From: Ammoniphilus sp. YIM 78166
Lineage (GTDB): Bacteria; Bacillota; Bacilli; Aneurinibacillales; RAOX-1
Reading direction: 5' to 3'
Assembly (NCBI RefSeq): GCF_004522215.1
Contig: NZ_SDLR01000001.1
Location: 310,001 to 374,000, forward strand
DNA: 64,000 bases
This document shows positions 7,965-17,105 of this stretch, piece after piece (within the stretch, counting starts at the first letter, position 1; the number at the start of each line of letters is the position of its first letter). The notes under the pieces are model-generated. The model was not told the DNA's origin, ran no database searches, and saw only the letters and a program-made list of their open reading frames with translations. A program made the position numbers and the translations under genes.

Positions 7965-8939
7965 ATGGAAAACCCGTTACAGCTAAATAAAAGGAAAATA
8001 GTCAGTTTTAGTATAGGACCTAACCTTGTGCTTCCTATCATTATCCTTGTGGTAGCTGTCATCACGACTTTAATTCAGCCAAGATTTCTTTCTATATTTA
8101 ACTTCCAGAATCTTCTGACTCAAGCTTCTTTTTTAGCCATACTGGCGTTTGGTCAAACATTTGTTATGCTAACCCGCAATTTTGATATTTCGATTAGCGC
8201 AAATGCAGCTATAGTTGGCGTCATGACAGCCATGACCATTCATCAATACGGCATTGTCGTTGGAATTGTTTGCGGTTTAATCATTGGGGTATTGATCGGG
8301 ATTTTAAACGGATTGCTTGTTGCTTACTCTAAAGTCCCATCCCTGATTGTTACATTAGGAATGATGATCGTTCTTAGGGGATTAAGTCTATTAATAACGA
8401 AAGGCGAACCTATAGGCGGACTGCCAGCTGAATTTCGGAATATCGCAGTCTCATATATAGGGCCCATTCCGCAGGTTGTGCTTTTTACCTTCATATTGCT
8501 TGGGATTTCTTATTTTGTATTAAACCATACCGTATACGGCAGACACATTTATGCAAAAGGAGGAAATGAAGAAGCTGCAAAACTAACAGGAATCAATGTA
8601 CGAAAAATTGATATTTCCGTTTTTATCATTAGCGGCTTAGCTGCTGCGATTGCAGGCATATTGCTTGCTTCAAGGGTGAATTCGGGTCAGCCGACAATTG
8701 GCGAAGGAATGGAAATGGAAGCCATTGCCGCTGTTGCCATCGGTGCGGTCTCTCTCTCCGGCGGTGCAGGCAGTATCATCAACGTTGCTTTTGGTGTCCT
8801 CTTGCTATCAATATTAAATAATGTGATGAACTTGATTGGTATTTCTTCCTATGTACAAGATGTTGTGTTAGGAAGCGTTCTCATTATTGCTGTAAGTCTT
8901 GATCAGATTCGAAGAAGCAAGAATCGCCACAAAAAATAA
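7965..8939 (+). CDS. ribose-type ABC transporter permease (RbsC family)
   Basis: 324-residue membrane protein with about ten hydrophobic helices. It has the family's VGVMTAM and AVAIGAVSLSGGAGS segments near residues 84 and 260. AAAAGGAGGGG precedes the start. The order permease, binding protein, ATPase differs from the usual rbs order but keeps all three parts together. Imports a sugar, polyol or similar small neutral compound across the cytoplasmic membrane. Confidence 0.92.
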   Translation: MENPLQLNKRKIVSFSIGPNLVLPIIILVVAVITTLIQPRFLSIFNFQNLLTQASFLAILAFGQTFVMLTRNFDISISANAAIVGVMTAMTIHQYGIVVGIVCGLIIGVLIGILNGLLVAYSKVPSLIVTLGMMIVLRGLSLLITKGEPIGGLPAEFRNIAVSYIGPIPQVVLFTFILLGISYFVLNHTVYGRHIYAKGGNEEAAKLTGINVRKIDISVFIISGLAAAIAGILLASRVNSGQPTIGEGMEMEAIAAVAIGAVSLSGGAGSIINVAFGVLLLSILNNVMNLIGISSYVQDVVLGSVLIIAVSLDQIRRSKNRHKK

Positions 8940-8959
8940 TGATATAGGGGGTCATTCAA

Positions 8960-10105
8960 GTGTTAAAAAGAAGGAAGTTCTTATGGTCGTTGGTCTCTGT
9001 TTTAACAACCGCAACGATCTTAGCCGGCTGCGGACAAGGTAATCAAAGCACTTCAGGAACTGATACGTCGAGCCAAACAGGCCAGGAACAAGCAAATAAT
9101 GCAAGTTCAGAAGGATCAAATGATTCCAGCGTAGCCAATTTGGATCCGGAAGAGGCTTTGAAATGGTATATGCAGCAACCTGATCCTGTTCCTAAAGAGA
9201 AATACCAGTTAGGGCTATCCACGGTATATTTATCCGATCCATTGTGGGTTGCCATCGAATACGGGGTGGAACAGCAACTGGAAAAATTGGGGTTGCCTAA
9301 GCCCTATGTTACCGCAGCTGGCGGTTATAATAAGGCCCCTGAGCAAATTGCCCAAGTGGAAGACTTATTGGTGAGAGGCATAGATGGACTGATGCTGGGA
9401 CCGGCCAATCCAGATGCGTTAGTGCCGGCTGTAGAGCAAGCGGTTCAGAATAATGTTCCCGTCCTCAACTATGCCGTCGGGATCAACACGGATCAAATCA
9501 TAACGGATATCGAAGCTACGCAAGAAATGCTGGGCCGAACCACAGCAGAGTATTTGGGAAAAGCATTGAACGGGCAAGGCAAAGTGTATATGATGCCCGG
9601 AGTTGCCGGCTCATCTTGGGCTCTGGGAAGAGAAAAGGGATTTCTTGACTATATGAAAGAGCATCACCCGGGCATAGAGATCGTGGGAAAACACTATGGC
9701 AAAAACGATCGGGCCGAAGGCTTGAATACGGCACAGGATGCCTTGCAGGCACATCCGGATATTGATGCCTTTTATGCCGGATCCGACCATATTGCAGCCG
9801 GAGCTGCAGATGCCATTAAAGCAGCAGGAAAAACAGGTCAAATTAAAGTGGTAACGATGGCAGGGATAAGTAAGGATACGCAGCAACTGATCAAAAATGG
9901 CGAGATTACGATGGCTCTGCCTTATCAAGCGGTGGAACAAGGAAAAATGATGGTTAATATGATGGTGCATTATCTGAACGGGGAGAAAAACCTTCCAAAA
10001 AGGATCGGAATTCCTGTTGAAACCATTACCAAAGAAAATATTGATACATTTGATGTATCCAAGTATCTAGCGCCTGAAGGCTATACACCGTCAATTTCTC
10101 AATAA
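8960..10105 (+). CDS. ABC transporter substrate-binding lipoprotein (RbsB/TorT-like)
   Basis: 381 residues from a GTG start. A basic N-terminus and hydrophobic segment lead to a lipobox ILAGC near residue 24. A Ser/Thr/Gln/Asn-rich linker follows, then a periplasmic-binding-protein type 1 fold (about 75-365; VEDLLVRGIDGLMLGPANPDAL and SDHIAAGAADAI are typical). It is lipid-anchored outside the membrane and delivers ligand to the adjoining permease. The ligand cannot be read from sequence; the family takes pentoses, hexoses, AI-2-like and related molecules. Confidence 0.92.
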   Translation: MLKRRKFLWSLVSVLTTATILAGCGQGNQSTSGTDTSSQTGQEQANNASSEGSNDSSVANLDPEEALKWYMQQPDPVPKEKYQLGLSTVYLSDPLWVAIEYGVEQQLEKLGLPKPYVTAAGGYNKAPEQIAQVEDLLVRGIDGLMLGPANPDALVPAVEQAVQNNVPVLNYAVGINTDQIITDIEATQEMLGRTTAEYLGKALNGQGKVYMMPGVAGSSWALGREKGFLDYMKEHHPGIEIVGKHYGKNDRAEGLNTAQDALQAHPDIDAFYAGSDHIAAGAADAIKAAGKTGQIKVVTMAGISKDTQQLIKNGEITMALPYQAVEQGKMMVNMMVHYLNGEKNLPKRIGIPVETITKENIDTFDVSKYLAPEGYTPSISQ

Positions 10106-10150
10106 TGGAATATTATATATTTCTATATTCCAAAAGTGGGGTGAAAAAGA

Positions 10151-11662
10151 ATGCCTGAAGTCTTGAGAGTAGAAAACATTACAAAAGAATATCCGGGAGT
10201 TTTAGCCTTAAACCATGTATCCTTTGAGGTTCAAGCCGGAGAAGTGCACACGCTTCTCGGCGAAAACGGGGCGGGAAAATCGACATTGATTAAAGTAATT
10301 TCGGGTGTCATTGCTCCGAACCAAGGGAAAATTGTGTTTCAAGATCAAGAAGTCACGTTTAGGAATCCAATGGATGCTTCACGTTTGGGAGTCAGTACAG
10401 CTTTTCAGGAAGAAGCGCTGTTTCATGAACTCTCGATCTACGAAAATATTTATATGGGCCAGATCCCGAGCCATATGGGAAAGATAAAAAAATCAAAAAT
10501 GATTGAAACATCTTCTGATTTACTAGAGCAGGTCGGGATAAAAGGCGTGAATCCCAAAACCTTGGTGAAGGATCTCAACATTGCTACCAGGCAATTGGTA
10601 CAATTGGCCCGTGCGATCCTGAACGAAGCCAAAGTTCTTATTTTAGATGAACCTGCCACAGCATTGACCCCGTTAGAACGAGAAAATTTATTTCGTGTGG
10701 TAGAAAAGTTCAAAAAGCAAGGAACGGGTATCATCTTTGTTTCTCACCATTTAAAGGAAGCTTTAGATATCAGTGATCGAATTACTGTATTGAAAGACGG
10801 AAAACGGATGATTACGACTGAAGCAAAGGGCGTGACCGAAAAGCAAGTCGTACATTGGATGGTGGGAAAAGAAATTGGGGATATTTACCCAGAGAAAAAA
10901 GTAAACAGAGCCGAAGTCATTTATGAAGTGAATCATCTATCCTTATCCCCCCATTTCAAAGATGTCCGTTTTCAGCTTCATAAGGGGGAAATACTAGGGA
11001 TCGCTGGTCTTATGGGTTGCGGAAAAGCGGAGTTGGCCAAGGTGCTATTTGGACATCTCGTCGCGGATAAAGGAAGCGTGAAGATTAATCATGAGGAAGC
11101 CATCATCCAAAACCAAAGAAATGCGATAGATAACGGTATCTTTCTCATTCCGGATAATCGAAACGAAGCCCTATATCTATCGAAACCGATTTGTGAGAAT
11201 GTGAGTTTGCCTGCGATTCAAAACTATTCGAAAAGATGGAAGATCAATAAAAAGAAAGAGCATCAGGATGTAGAGGAATTAGCCAAGAGATTAAAAGTGA
11301 AAGCCGTAAGCGTAGATTATCATGTCGACACATTAAGCGGAGGGAATCGTCAAAAAGTCCTCATTGCTAGAGGGATCTTTGCCGGAGCTGAAATTATTAT
11401 CTTTGTAGAGCCTACACTGGGAGTTGATGTAGGGGCCCGGTCTGAAATCTATGATTTGATTGCCGAATTATCCCAAAATGGCCGTTCTGTCATCGTGATT
11501 TCTTCCGATGTTCCGGAAATCGTTGGTTTATCCCACCGTGTACTAGTCATGCATCAAGGAGAAATAAAGGCTAATTTGGATGAGAATGAAATTTCAGAGC
11601 AGAACATTTTGAACTATATGGTTACCCAGAGCAAGAATTCCACCAATGAAATGGCGGTATAA
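10151..11662 (+). CDS. ribose-type ABC transporter ATPase (RbsA family, two nucleotide-binding domains)
   Basis: 503 residues with two ATPase domains. Domain 1 has Walker A GENGAGKS near residue 37 and Walker B LILDEP near 163, but a degenerate signature (LNIATRQ). Domain 2 has a degenerate Walker A (GLMGCGKAEL) and a good signature LSGGNRQ. Its Walker B region reads IIFVEPTLGVD, where relatives have LDEPT. One functional site from domain 1 Walker motifs and the domain 2 signature is normal for this family; the replaced Asp in domain 2 is unusual. It energises the RbsC-type permease. Confidence 0.92.
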   Translation: MPEVLRVENITKEYPGVLALNHVSFEVQAGEVHTLLGENGAGKSTLIKVISGVIAPNQGKIVFQDQEVTFRNPMDASRLGVSTAFQEEALFHELSIYENIYMGQIPSHMGKIKKSKMIETSSDLLEQVGIKGVNPKTLVKDLNIATRQLVQLARAILNEAKVLILDEPATALTPLERENLFRVVEKFKKQGTGIIFVSHHLKEALDISDRITVLKDGKRMITTEAKGVTEKQVVHWMVGKEIGDIYPEKKVNRAEVIYEVNHLSLSPHFKDVRFQLHKGEILGIAGLMGCGKAELAKVLFGHLVADKGSVKINHEEAIIQNQRNAIDNGIFLIPDNRNEALYLSKPICENVSLPAIQNYSKRWKINKKKEHQDVEELAKRLKVKAVSVDYHVDTLSGGNRQKVLIARGIFAGAEIIIFVEPTLGVDVGARSEIYDLIAELSQNGRSVIVISSDVPEIVGLSHRVLVMHQGEIKANLDENEISEQNILNYMVTQSKNSTNEMAV

Positions 11663-11702
11663 AGGATTCAGCAAGTGGTTGCTTAAGAGAGGAGCGGATG
11701 AC

Positions 11703-12467
11703 TTGGTACAATATCCGTATTTTAAAGATAAGGCCGTTGCGATCGTAGGCGGAGCAGAGGGAATCGGGCGATCATGTGCCAAACTGTACGCAGGGCAGCA
11801 GGCTAAAGTATTCCTGGCCGATATTAACGAAGAAAAAAGCGAGGAACTTTGCAATGAAATAAAAGGCCAAGGCGGTTGGATCGAGTACGTAAAAACGGAT
11901 GCTACGAACCCGGAAGAAATGAGGCGATTCGCCGAAAGTGTTGGAAGCGATAATCGTGAACTATACGCCGTGATTAATTGTACAGGCGGTTTTACCGGAT
12001 ATACCCCAACGATAGATTTGTCTGATAAAGAGTGGGACCGAATTCTAAGATTGAATCTGTACAGTACGTTTTATAGCTGCAAAGAGTTAGCGGCTAAAAT
12101 GATCCCATCCAAAAAGGGATCCATTGTCAACGTAACGTCCATATCAGCGAGGACGGCGCTTGAAAATACCCCGATTCATTACTCCTGCTCCAAAGCGGCG
12201 GTTGAATCGATGACCCGGGTATTAGCGGCAGAATTAGGTCCTTTTGGGATTCGAGTGAATGCCGTTGCCCCGGGAACAACGAAAACGGAACGAGCAATTG
12301 GGGTTCGCGGTGAAGCCACCATGGATTTATGGGGAAAAAACATTCCTCGCGGTGTTTTAGCCACACCGGAAGAGATAGCCAAAGTGATATTATTTTTAAC
12401 CAGCGACGAAGCTGAACATATCACGGGAGTCAGCCTTGATGTGAATGGCGGCCAATTAATAGTTTGA
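11703..12467 (+). CDS. SDR family oxidoreductase
   Basis: 254 residues from a TTG start at 11703, which sits 8 nt after AGGAG. An ATG at 11646 would overlap the ATPase gene and lacks a ribosome site. The cofactor loop GGAEGIG lies near residues 15-21; the catalytic Tyr and Lys are in YSCSKAA and the Ser in VTSISA; the C-terminus ends GVSLDVNGGQLIV. It is a classical NAD(P)-dependent alcohol/ketone oxidoreductase. Just before the dehydrogenase complex genes, it may oxidise a secondary alcohol to the alpha-hydroxyketone or 2-oxo substrate of that complex; this is inference. Confidence 0.9.
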   Translation: MVQYPYFKDKAVAIVGGAEGIGRSCAKLYAGQQAKVFLADINEEKSEELCNEIKGQGGWIEYVKTDATNPEEMRRFAESVGSDNRELYAVINCTGGFTGYTPTIDLSDKEWDRILRLNLYSTFYSCKELAAKMIPSKKGSIVNVTSISARTALENTPIHYSCSKAAVESMTRVLAAELGPFGIRVNAVAPGTTKTERAIGVRGEATMDLWGKNIPRGVLATPEEIAKVILFLTSDEAEHITGVSLDVNGGQLIV

Positions 12468-12504
12468 ATATTTTTAAAAAAACAATAGATAGCTGGAGGT
12501 TCTT

Positions 12505-13452
12505 ATGGATATTGAATTGCTAACGGAAGCTTATACGGTAATGAAAAAGATTAGAAGATTTGAGGAGACGCTGGCTGTATTATATACGGAAAATTTAATT
12601 CGAGGTTCCATGCACTTGTGCATTGGCCAAGAAGCGGTGGCAGCTGGCGTAGGTTTGGCGATGGAAGCCCAAGATAAAATGACCACCACTTATCGCGGCC
12701 ACGGACATGTCATTGCCAGAAAGACTCCGATCAAATATTTAATGGCTGAAATGTTGGGGAGGGAGACAGGAATCAACAAAGGACGAGGGGGATCCATGCA
12801 CTTTACGGATGTAAGCAGGGGGGTGCTTGGTGCAAATGCCATCGTCGCTGCCGGACTGCCGCATGCTGTGGGTGCTGCTTATTCAGCCAAATATCTGAAG
12901 GAAAAATTTGTTACGGTGACGATCTTTGGAGATGGATCAACGAACCAGGGAGCGTTCCATGAAGCCCTAAACTTGGCCGCGGTGTATAAACTGCCCGTGT
13001 TGTTCGTCTGCGAGAATAATCTTTACTCAGAAATGACGCCAATCGAAGAAATCGTGCCGGTAGAGCATATGGCAGAACGTGCCGAAGCCTATAAAATTCC
13101 TTCCTATATCGTGGATGCATATAACGTCGAGGAAGTTTATGAGGTTACGAAAAGAGTGATCGAAGAAATTCGTGCTGGAAAAGGGCCTGCGTTTATCGAA
13201 ATGAAAACATATAGACTTGCCGGCCATATGGTGGGGGATGCGGAAATCTACCGCAGTAAAGAAGAGGTTGCAGAGTGGGCTCAGAGAGATCCAGTTAAGA
13301 TCGTTGCAGAACGTTTAGCTAAAAAAGGAATCAATGTGAATGCAATAGACAATTTGATCGAAAAAGAGATTGAAGAAGCAGTAGATTTTGCCAGAGAAAG
13401 TCCTTGGCCTGATCCAAGCCAATTGTTTGAAGGAATTTATTACGGAGAATAG
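12505..13452 (+). CDS. thiamine-diphosphate dehydrogenase E1 alpha subunit (AcoA/PdhA family)
   Basis: 315 residues. The thiamine diphosphate/Mg motif GDGSTNQG is at 142-149, and conserved HLCIGQEA and RGHGH segments bind cofactor and substrate. AGCTGGAGG precedes the start. It is shorter than pyruvate dehydrogenase E1 alpha and similar in length to acetoin dehydrogenase AcoA. It pairs with the beta subunit directly downstream; the heterotetramer decarboxylates or cleaves a 2-oxo or alpha-hydroxyketone compound and passes the acyl group to E2. Confidence 0.92.
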   Translation: MDIELLTEAYTVMKKIRRFEETLAVLYTENLIRGSMHLCIGQEAVAAGVGLAMEAQDKMTTTYRGHGHVIARKTPIKYLMAEMLGRETGINKGRGGSMHFTDVSRGVLGANAIVAAGLPHAVGAAYSAKYLKEKFVTVTIFGDGSTNQGAFHEALNLAAVYKLPVLFVCENNLYSEMTPIEEIVPVEHMAERAEAYKIPSYIVDAYNVEEVYEVTKRVIEEIRAGKGPAFIEMKTYRLAGHMVGDAEIYRSKEEVAEWAQRDPVKIVAERLAKKGINVNAIDNLIEKEIEEAVDFARESPWPDPSQLFEGIYYGE

Positions 13453-13459
13453 GAGAGAT

Positions 13460-14434
13460 ATGATGCAAAAGATGACTTATACGCAGGCGCTAAATTTGGC
13501 CATACGGGAAGAAATGGAACGAAATGATCGGGTGGTGTTATTCGGGGAAGACATTGGCAAACCTGGCGGTGCATTTAAGGTTACGCAGGGACTTTGGGAA
13601 CGTTTTGGTTCGGAACGTGTCCTGGATACGCCGATTTCAGAAACGGGATTTTTCGGAATGGCAGTCGGGGCTGCCCTGACTGGCTTAAGGCCGGTAGTGG
13701 AAATACTGTATATGGATTTTTGCGCCGTAGCGATGGATCAGCTGATCAATCAGGCGAACAAATTGACCTATATGTCTGGAGGGCAATTCCCTGTTCCTGT
13801 CGTTTTTCGCGGACAACAGGGGGCAGGCAGAGGAAATGGAGCGCAGCACTCTCAAAGCTTTGAATCTTTATTTTGCAATATGCCGGGAATTGAAGTGGTG
13901 CTCCCTTCGAGCCCGAATGATGCTTACGGCTTATTTAAAACGGCGGTTCGCAATAATAAGCCGGTGATTTTTCTGGAACATAAATTGCTTTATGGAATCA
14001 GAGGAGAAGTGGAAGTTGGCCAGGATCCGATTCCTTTCGGAAAAGCAAATATCGTTCGCCGCGGGGAAGATGTGACGATTGTAGCCGTATCCCGAATGGT
14101 AGAATTGGCGAAGGAAGCTGCCGCTAATTTGGAACAAATAGGCATTTCGTGCGAAATTATTGATCCGCGGACACTTGTCCCTTTCGATCTGGAGACGGTT
14201 AAAAAATCAGTGCAAAAGACCGGAAGGCTAGTTGTGGTTGAAGAATCCCACAAATGGGGTTCGATCGGTACATCGATTATCCACGAAGTAGTGGAACAGG
14301 CATTTGATTATCTCGATGCCCCTCCCAAATTGGTGGGAACCGAGAATGTTCCCATCCCTTACAGCAAGCCATTGGAAGATGCAGCCATTCCATCCGTTCC
14401 AAAAATTGAGAGCGCGGTGCAATCGCTAGTTTAA
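13460..14434 (+). CDS. thiamine-diphosphate dehydrogenase E1 beta subunit (AcoB/PdhB family)
   Basis: About 324 residues. AGGAGAG precedes a pair of ATGs at 13460 and 13463; either may be used, and the longer open frame from 13388 overlaps the alpha gene without a ribosome site. The family's GEDIGKPGGAFKVT, PISETGF and GQQGAGRGNGAQHSQS segments are present, with the catalytic Glu in SETGF near residue 60. The C-terminal transketolase domain (about 200-320) is intact. It forms the E1 heterotetramer with the preceding product. Confidence 0.92.
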   Translation: MMQKMTYTQALNLAIREEMERNDRVVLFGEDIGKPGGAFKVTQGLWERFGSERVLDTPISETGFFGMAVGAALTGLRPVVEILYMDFCAVAMDQLINQANKLTYMSGGQFPVPVVFRGQQGAGRGNGAQHSQSFESLFCNMPGIEVVLPSSPNDAYGLFKTAVRNNKPVIFLEHKLLYGIRGEVEVGQDPIPFGKANIVRRGEDVTIVAVSRMVELAKEAAANLEQIGISCEIIDPRTLVPFDLETVKKSVQKTGRLVVVEESHKWGSIGTSIIHEVVEQAFDYLDAPPKLVGTENVPIPYSKPLEDAAIPSVPKIESAVQSLV

Positions 14435-14462
14435 TAGAGGTCTAACAAAAAGGGAGGTACCC

Positions 14463-15656
14463 ATGGTCATCACATTACCGAAATTAGGCGCAAACATGGA
14501 CAGTGCCGTCATCACCAAGTGGCTGAAATCTGAGGGAGATCCGGTAGACAAAAATGAAGCGATTGCTGAAGTGTCCACCGATAAAGTGAACGTAGAGCTT
14601 GAAGCTCCCGAAGCGGGCTTTCTGGTCAAACAATACTTTCAAGAAGATGATGACGTGCCCGTTGGGGCGATCGTGGCCGAGATCGGTCCCCCTGCAGAGA
14701 AGTCAAATGAAGGAATAGCGAAAGAATCCGTGAAAGGACAAAAGGGAGATGCCAGACGGATTCTTGCCTCACCTTCGGCACGCAAACTAGCCATGAAACT
14801 AGGCTTGGATCTAGCCGAAGTCAAGGGCAGCGGTCCTAACGGACGGATTGTTCGGAAGGATATCTTGGATTCTACCAACGCTGAAACCTCCGAAAAGGAG
14901 GAGAAAAAACACGATCCTGTACGGTTGGATGAAAACAATCATAAACCCATTCCCCATGAACGGGACGATCATCCAAAAGAAGCAGTCGAAATTTGTTCAT
15001 TGAATAGAATTGAGAGGATCAGTGGGGAACGTATGCTGCAAAGCCTTCAATCCACGGCACAGCTTACTTTGACTCGAGACGTTGATGTGACTGATGCATT
15101 AGCTATGCTGGAATCGGTAAAAAAGGCGAAAGGGTTACGTATCACTTTTACCTCTATGATCCTACTGGCCGTTGCTAAAGCGCTAAAAGTGCATAGAAGG
15201 TTTAATGGGAAATTGGAGAACGGAGAAATCAGAATTCCGTCCGGCATACACCTGAATGTGGCAGTAGCGACGGATAATGGACTCCTGGTACCTTTGATTA
15301 AAGATTTGCAGTATAAATCCCTGATTGAGGTCTCCCGGGATCTTAACCATATCGTGGATAAGGCAAGAGACGGGAAACTGGATTCCGATGACCTCGGGAT
15401 CGGCAATTTTACCCTAACCAATCTCGGAGCGAGTGGTGTAGATACGTTCACACCGATATTGAATCCGGGTCAAATCGGTATTCTCGGTGCAGGAAGAATT
15501 CTGCAGCGCCCTTGGGTTTATGATGGAAAGCTAGACGTTCGGTCGATCCTTTCACTATCGCTGACGTGGGATCATCAAGCTGTGGATGGCTATCCGGCTG
15601 CGCAATTCATGAAGAGCATTGCTGAAAATCTGGAGACACCAAGCCTCATGCTATAA
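14463..15656 (+). CDS. dihydrolipoamide acyltransferase E2 (AcoC/PdhC family)
   Basis: 397 residues. The lipoyl domain (about 1-77) carries the acceptor Lys41 in STDKVN. A flexible linker leads to a peripheral-subunit-binding domain (about 98-135; SPSARKLAMKLGLD, GSGPNGRIVRKDI). The catalytic domain (about 170-397) has the active-site motif with His371 and Asp375 (HQAVDG). GGGAGGTACC precedes the start. It transfers the acyl group from E1 to CoA. It is expected to form the core of a complex with the E1 subunits before it and the E3 at 17069. Confidence 0.93.
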   Translation: MVITLPKLGANMDSAVITKWLKSEGDPVDKNEAIAEVSTDKVNVELEAPEAGFLVKQYFQEDDDVPVGAIVAEIGPPAEKSNEGIAKESVKGQKGDARRILASPSARKLAMKLGLDLAEVKGSGPNGRIVRKDILDSTNAETSEKEEKKHDPVRLDENNHKPIPHERDDHPKEAVEICSLNRIERISGERMLQSLQSTAQLTLTRDVDVTDALAMLESVKKAKGLRITFTSMILLAVAKALKVHRRFNGKLENGEIRIPSGIHLNVAVATDNGLLVPLIKDLQYKSLIEVSRDLNHIVDKARDGKLDSDDLGIGNFTLTNLGASGVDTFTPILNPGQIGILGAGRILQRPWVYDGKLDVRSILSLSLTWDHQAVDGYPAAQFMKSIAENLETPSLML

Positions 15657-15677
15657 AAAAGAAGCGGGTGATTTTAT

Positions 15678-15723
15678 GAAGGGTGACTCTCAAGTGCCTT
15701 GCACTTTCTTTTGAGTCACCTTC
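15678..15723 (+). terminator. large hairpin between E2 and permease genes
   Basis: GAAGGGTGACTC...GAGTCACCTTC form an outer stem, and AAGTGC...GCACTT an inner stem around CTT. No T-run follows, so partial termination or mRNA processing is likely. Confidence 0.55.
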
Positions 15724-15746
15724 TATCATGAAGCAAAGGAGTATTT

Positions 15747-17105
15747 ATGCCATCCATTCGTAAGGATCTGCATTGGTCAAAACATCTCAATGCTTTTACC
15801 GTTTTTACCATGTTGCAATGGTTCGTCATGATGCTGTTAAATGCGATGGTGATTCCGTTATCCATTGCCCATTTATTTCATTTGACGGCTCAGGAAACGT
15901 CACTTTTCCTAAGCAATACGTTTTTCTTCGTTGGGCTGTTTTCGCTGATTCAAGTTCTTTTCGGGCATAAATTACCCATTATCGATGGTCCTGCAGGCAT
16001 TTGGTGGGGAGTCATTTTTATTACGTTTCAAATCAACAGTCAACTAGGCATGGACAAGCTGCTGATCGGCCAAGGATTGGAGCTTGGTTTTATTGCAGTG
16101 GGTGTGTACTTATACGCCATGGGCATTTGCCGCCTAACAGGCAAAATTTCTGCCTTATTTTCGCCATTGGTTAATGGTGTTTTTATGCTGATTATGCCTT
16201 TTTCCATGTCCGGTACGTTGCTGAAAGGCATGCTTGGTTTAGATTCGGCTACATCATTCAATGGGAAAATCGCAGTTTCTTCGATTCTCCTTTTTGTTTT
16301 TATTCTATTTATTTCTCGATTAAAACGAATCAAGTGGATTAGTTCCTTTTCCCTGTTAATCGGAATCGTCATGGGATGGTTATTGTTTTTGCTATTGGGC
16401 TTTCGCGAAAATATTGTCCTGGAGCCTTTGTTTTCCTATCCCACCCTATTCTTTTGGGGGATGCCCCAATTAGATTGGGGGATTCTTTCCGTTACCTTCA
16501 TTACAGGTTTTATCATGCTGGCTCATGTAACAGTTAGTATCCAATCGATGGCACTGGTAAGCAAGAAGGAAATATCCTCACAAGTATATGACAGCACGAG
16601 TAAAATTTCTGGAATATCCTATGTTCTGACCGGTTTGAGCGGCGTGATTGGCTTATTGCCTTTAGCCAGCTCATCGAGTGTCGTTAGCTTGTCCGGTGTC
16701 TTTTCACGGGTACCGTTTATCTTGGCCTCCATATTGATGATAAGTTTAGGATTTTTTCGAGGCATGAGCAATATCTTGAGTTCCATTCCTGAACCGGTTA
16801 TCTATACCGTTCTATTCATTCTGTTTATTCAGCTTGTGGAGATTGGATTTAAATTTTTTGAATTGATCGAGATGAACAGCAAACAATTATTTATCATTAG
16901 CTTCAGTTTATTGCTGGGGATGGGAGTCATGTTTCTTCCTCCCAGTTTTATCCAACTCTTTCATCCCGTTGTTGGAAACATTGTAGGGAACGGGTTGGTT
17001 GTGGCAATCTTATGTTCTGTTTTATTGGAACAAAGTTTTAATCTCTCAAAAAGGTGGGGTGAACCAAAATGGCAGATGGAAAATTTCAAAAAGAGGTGGA
17101 TGTAG
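15747..17105 (+). CDS. NCS2 family permease (uracil/purine-type)
   Basis: 452-residue membrane protein with about 12-14 hydrophobic segments. The NCS2 hallmarks are IDGPAGIWWGV near residues 79-89 and the SSSSVVSLSGV segment near 311-321. It resembles the B. subtilis YwdJ type more than the classical uracil permease. Such carriers move nucleobases or related ring compounds with protons. AAAGGAG precedes the ATG. It lies between the E2 and E3 genes and its last codons overlap lpd, so it is probably expressed with the pathway; whether it carries the substrate or a cofactor precursor is unknown. Confidence 0.85.
   Translation: MPSIRKDLHWSKHLNAFTVFTMLQWFVMMLLNAMVIPLSIAHLFHLTAQETSLFLSNTFFFVGLFSLIQVLFGHKLPIIDGPAGIWWGVIFITFQINSQLGMDKLLIGQGLELGFIAVGVYLYAMGICRLTGKISALFSPLVNGVFMLIMPFSMSGTLLKGMLGLDSATSFNGKIAVSSILLFVFILFISRLKRIKWISSFSLLIGIVMGWLLFLLLGFRENIVLEPLFSYPTLFFWGMPQLDWGILSVTFITGFIMLAHVTVSIQSMALVSKKEISSQVYDSTSKISGISYVLTGLSGVIGLLPLASSSSVVSLSGVFSRVPFILASILMISLGFFRGMSNILSSIPEPVIYTVLFILFIQLVEIGFKFFELIEMNSKQLFIISFSLLLGMGVMFLPPSFIQLFHPVVGNIVGNGLVVAILCSVLLEQSFNLSKRWGEPKWQMENFKKRWM

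Noticed and set aside
12127..12424. Minus-strand frames inside the SDR gene
   Set aside because: Shadows of the SDR coding sequence without start signals.
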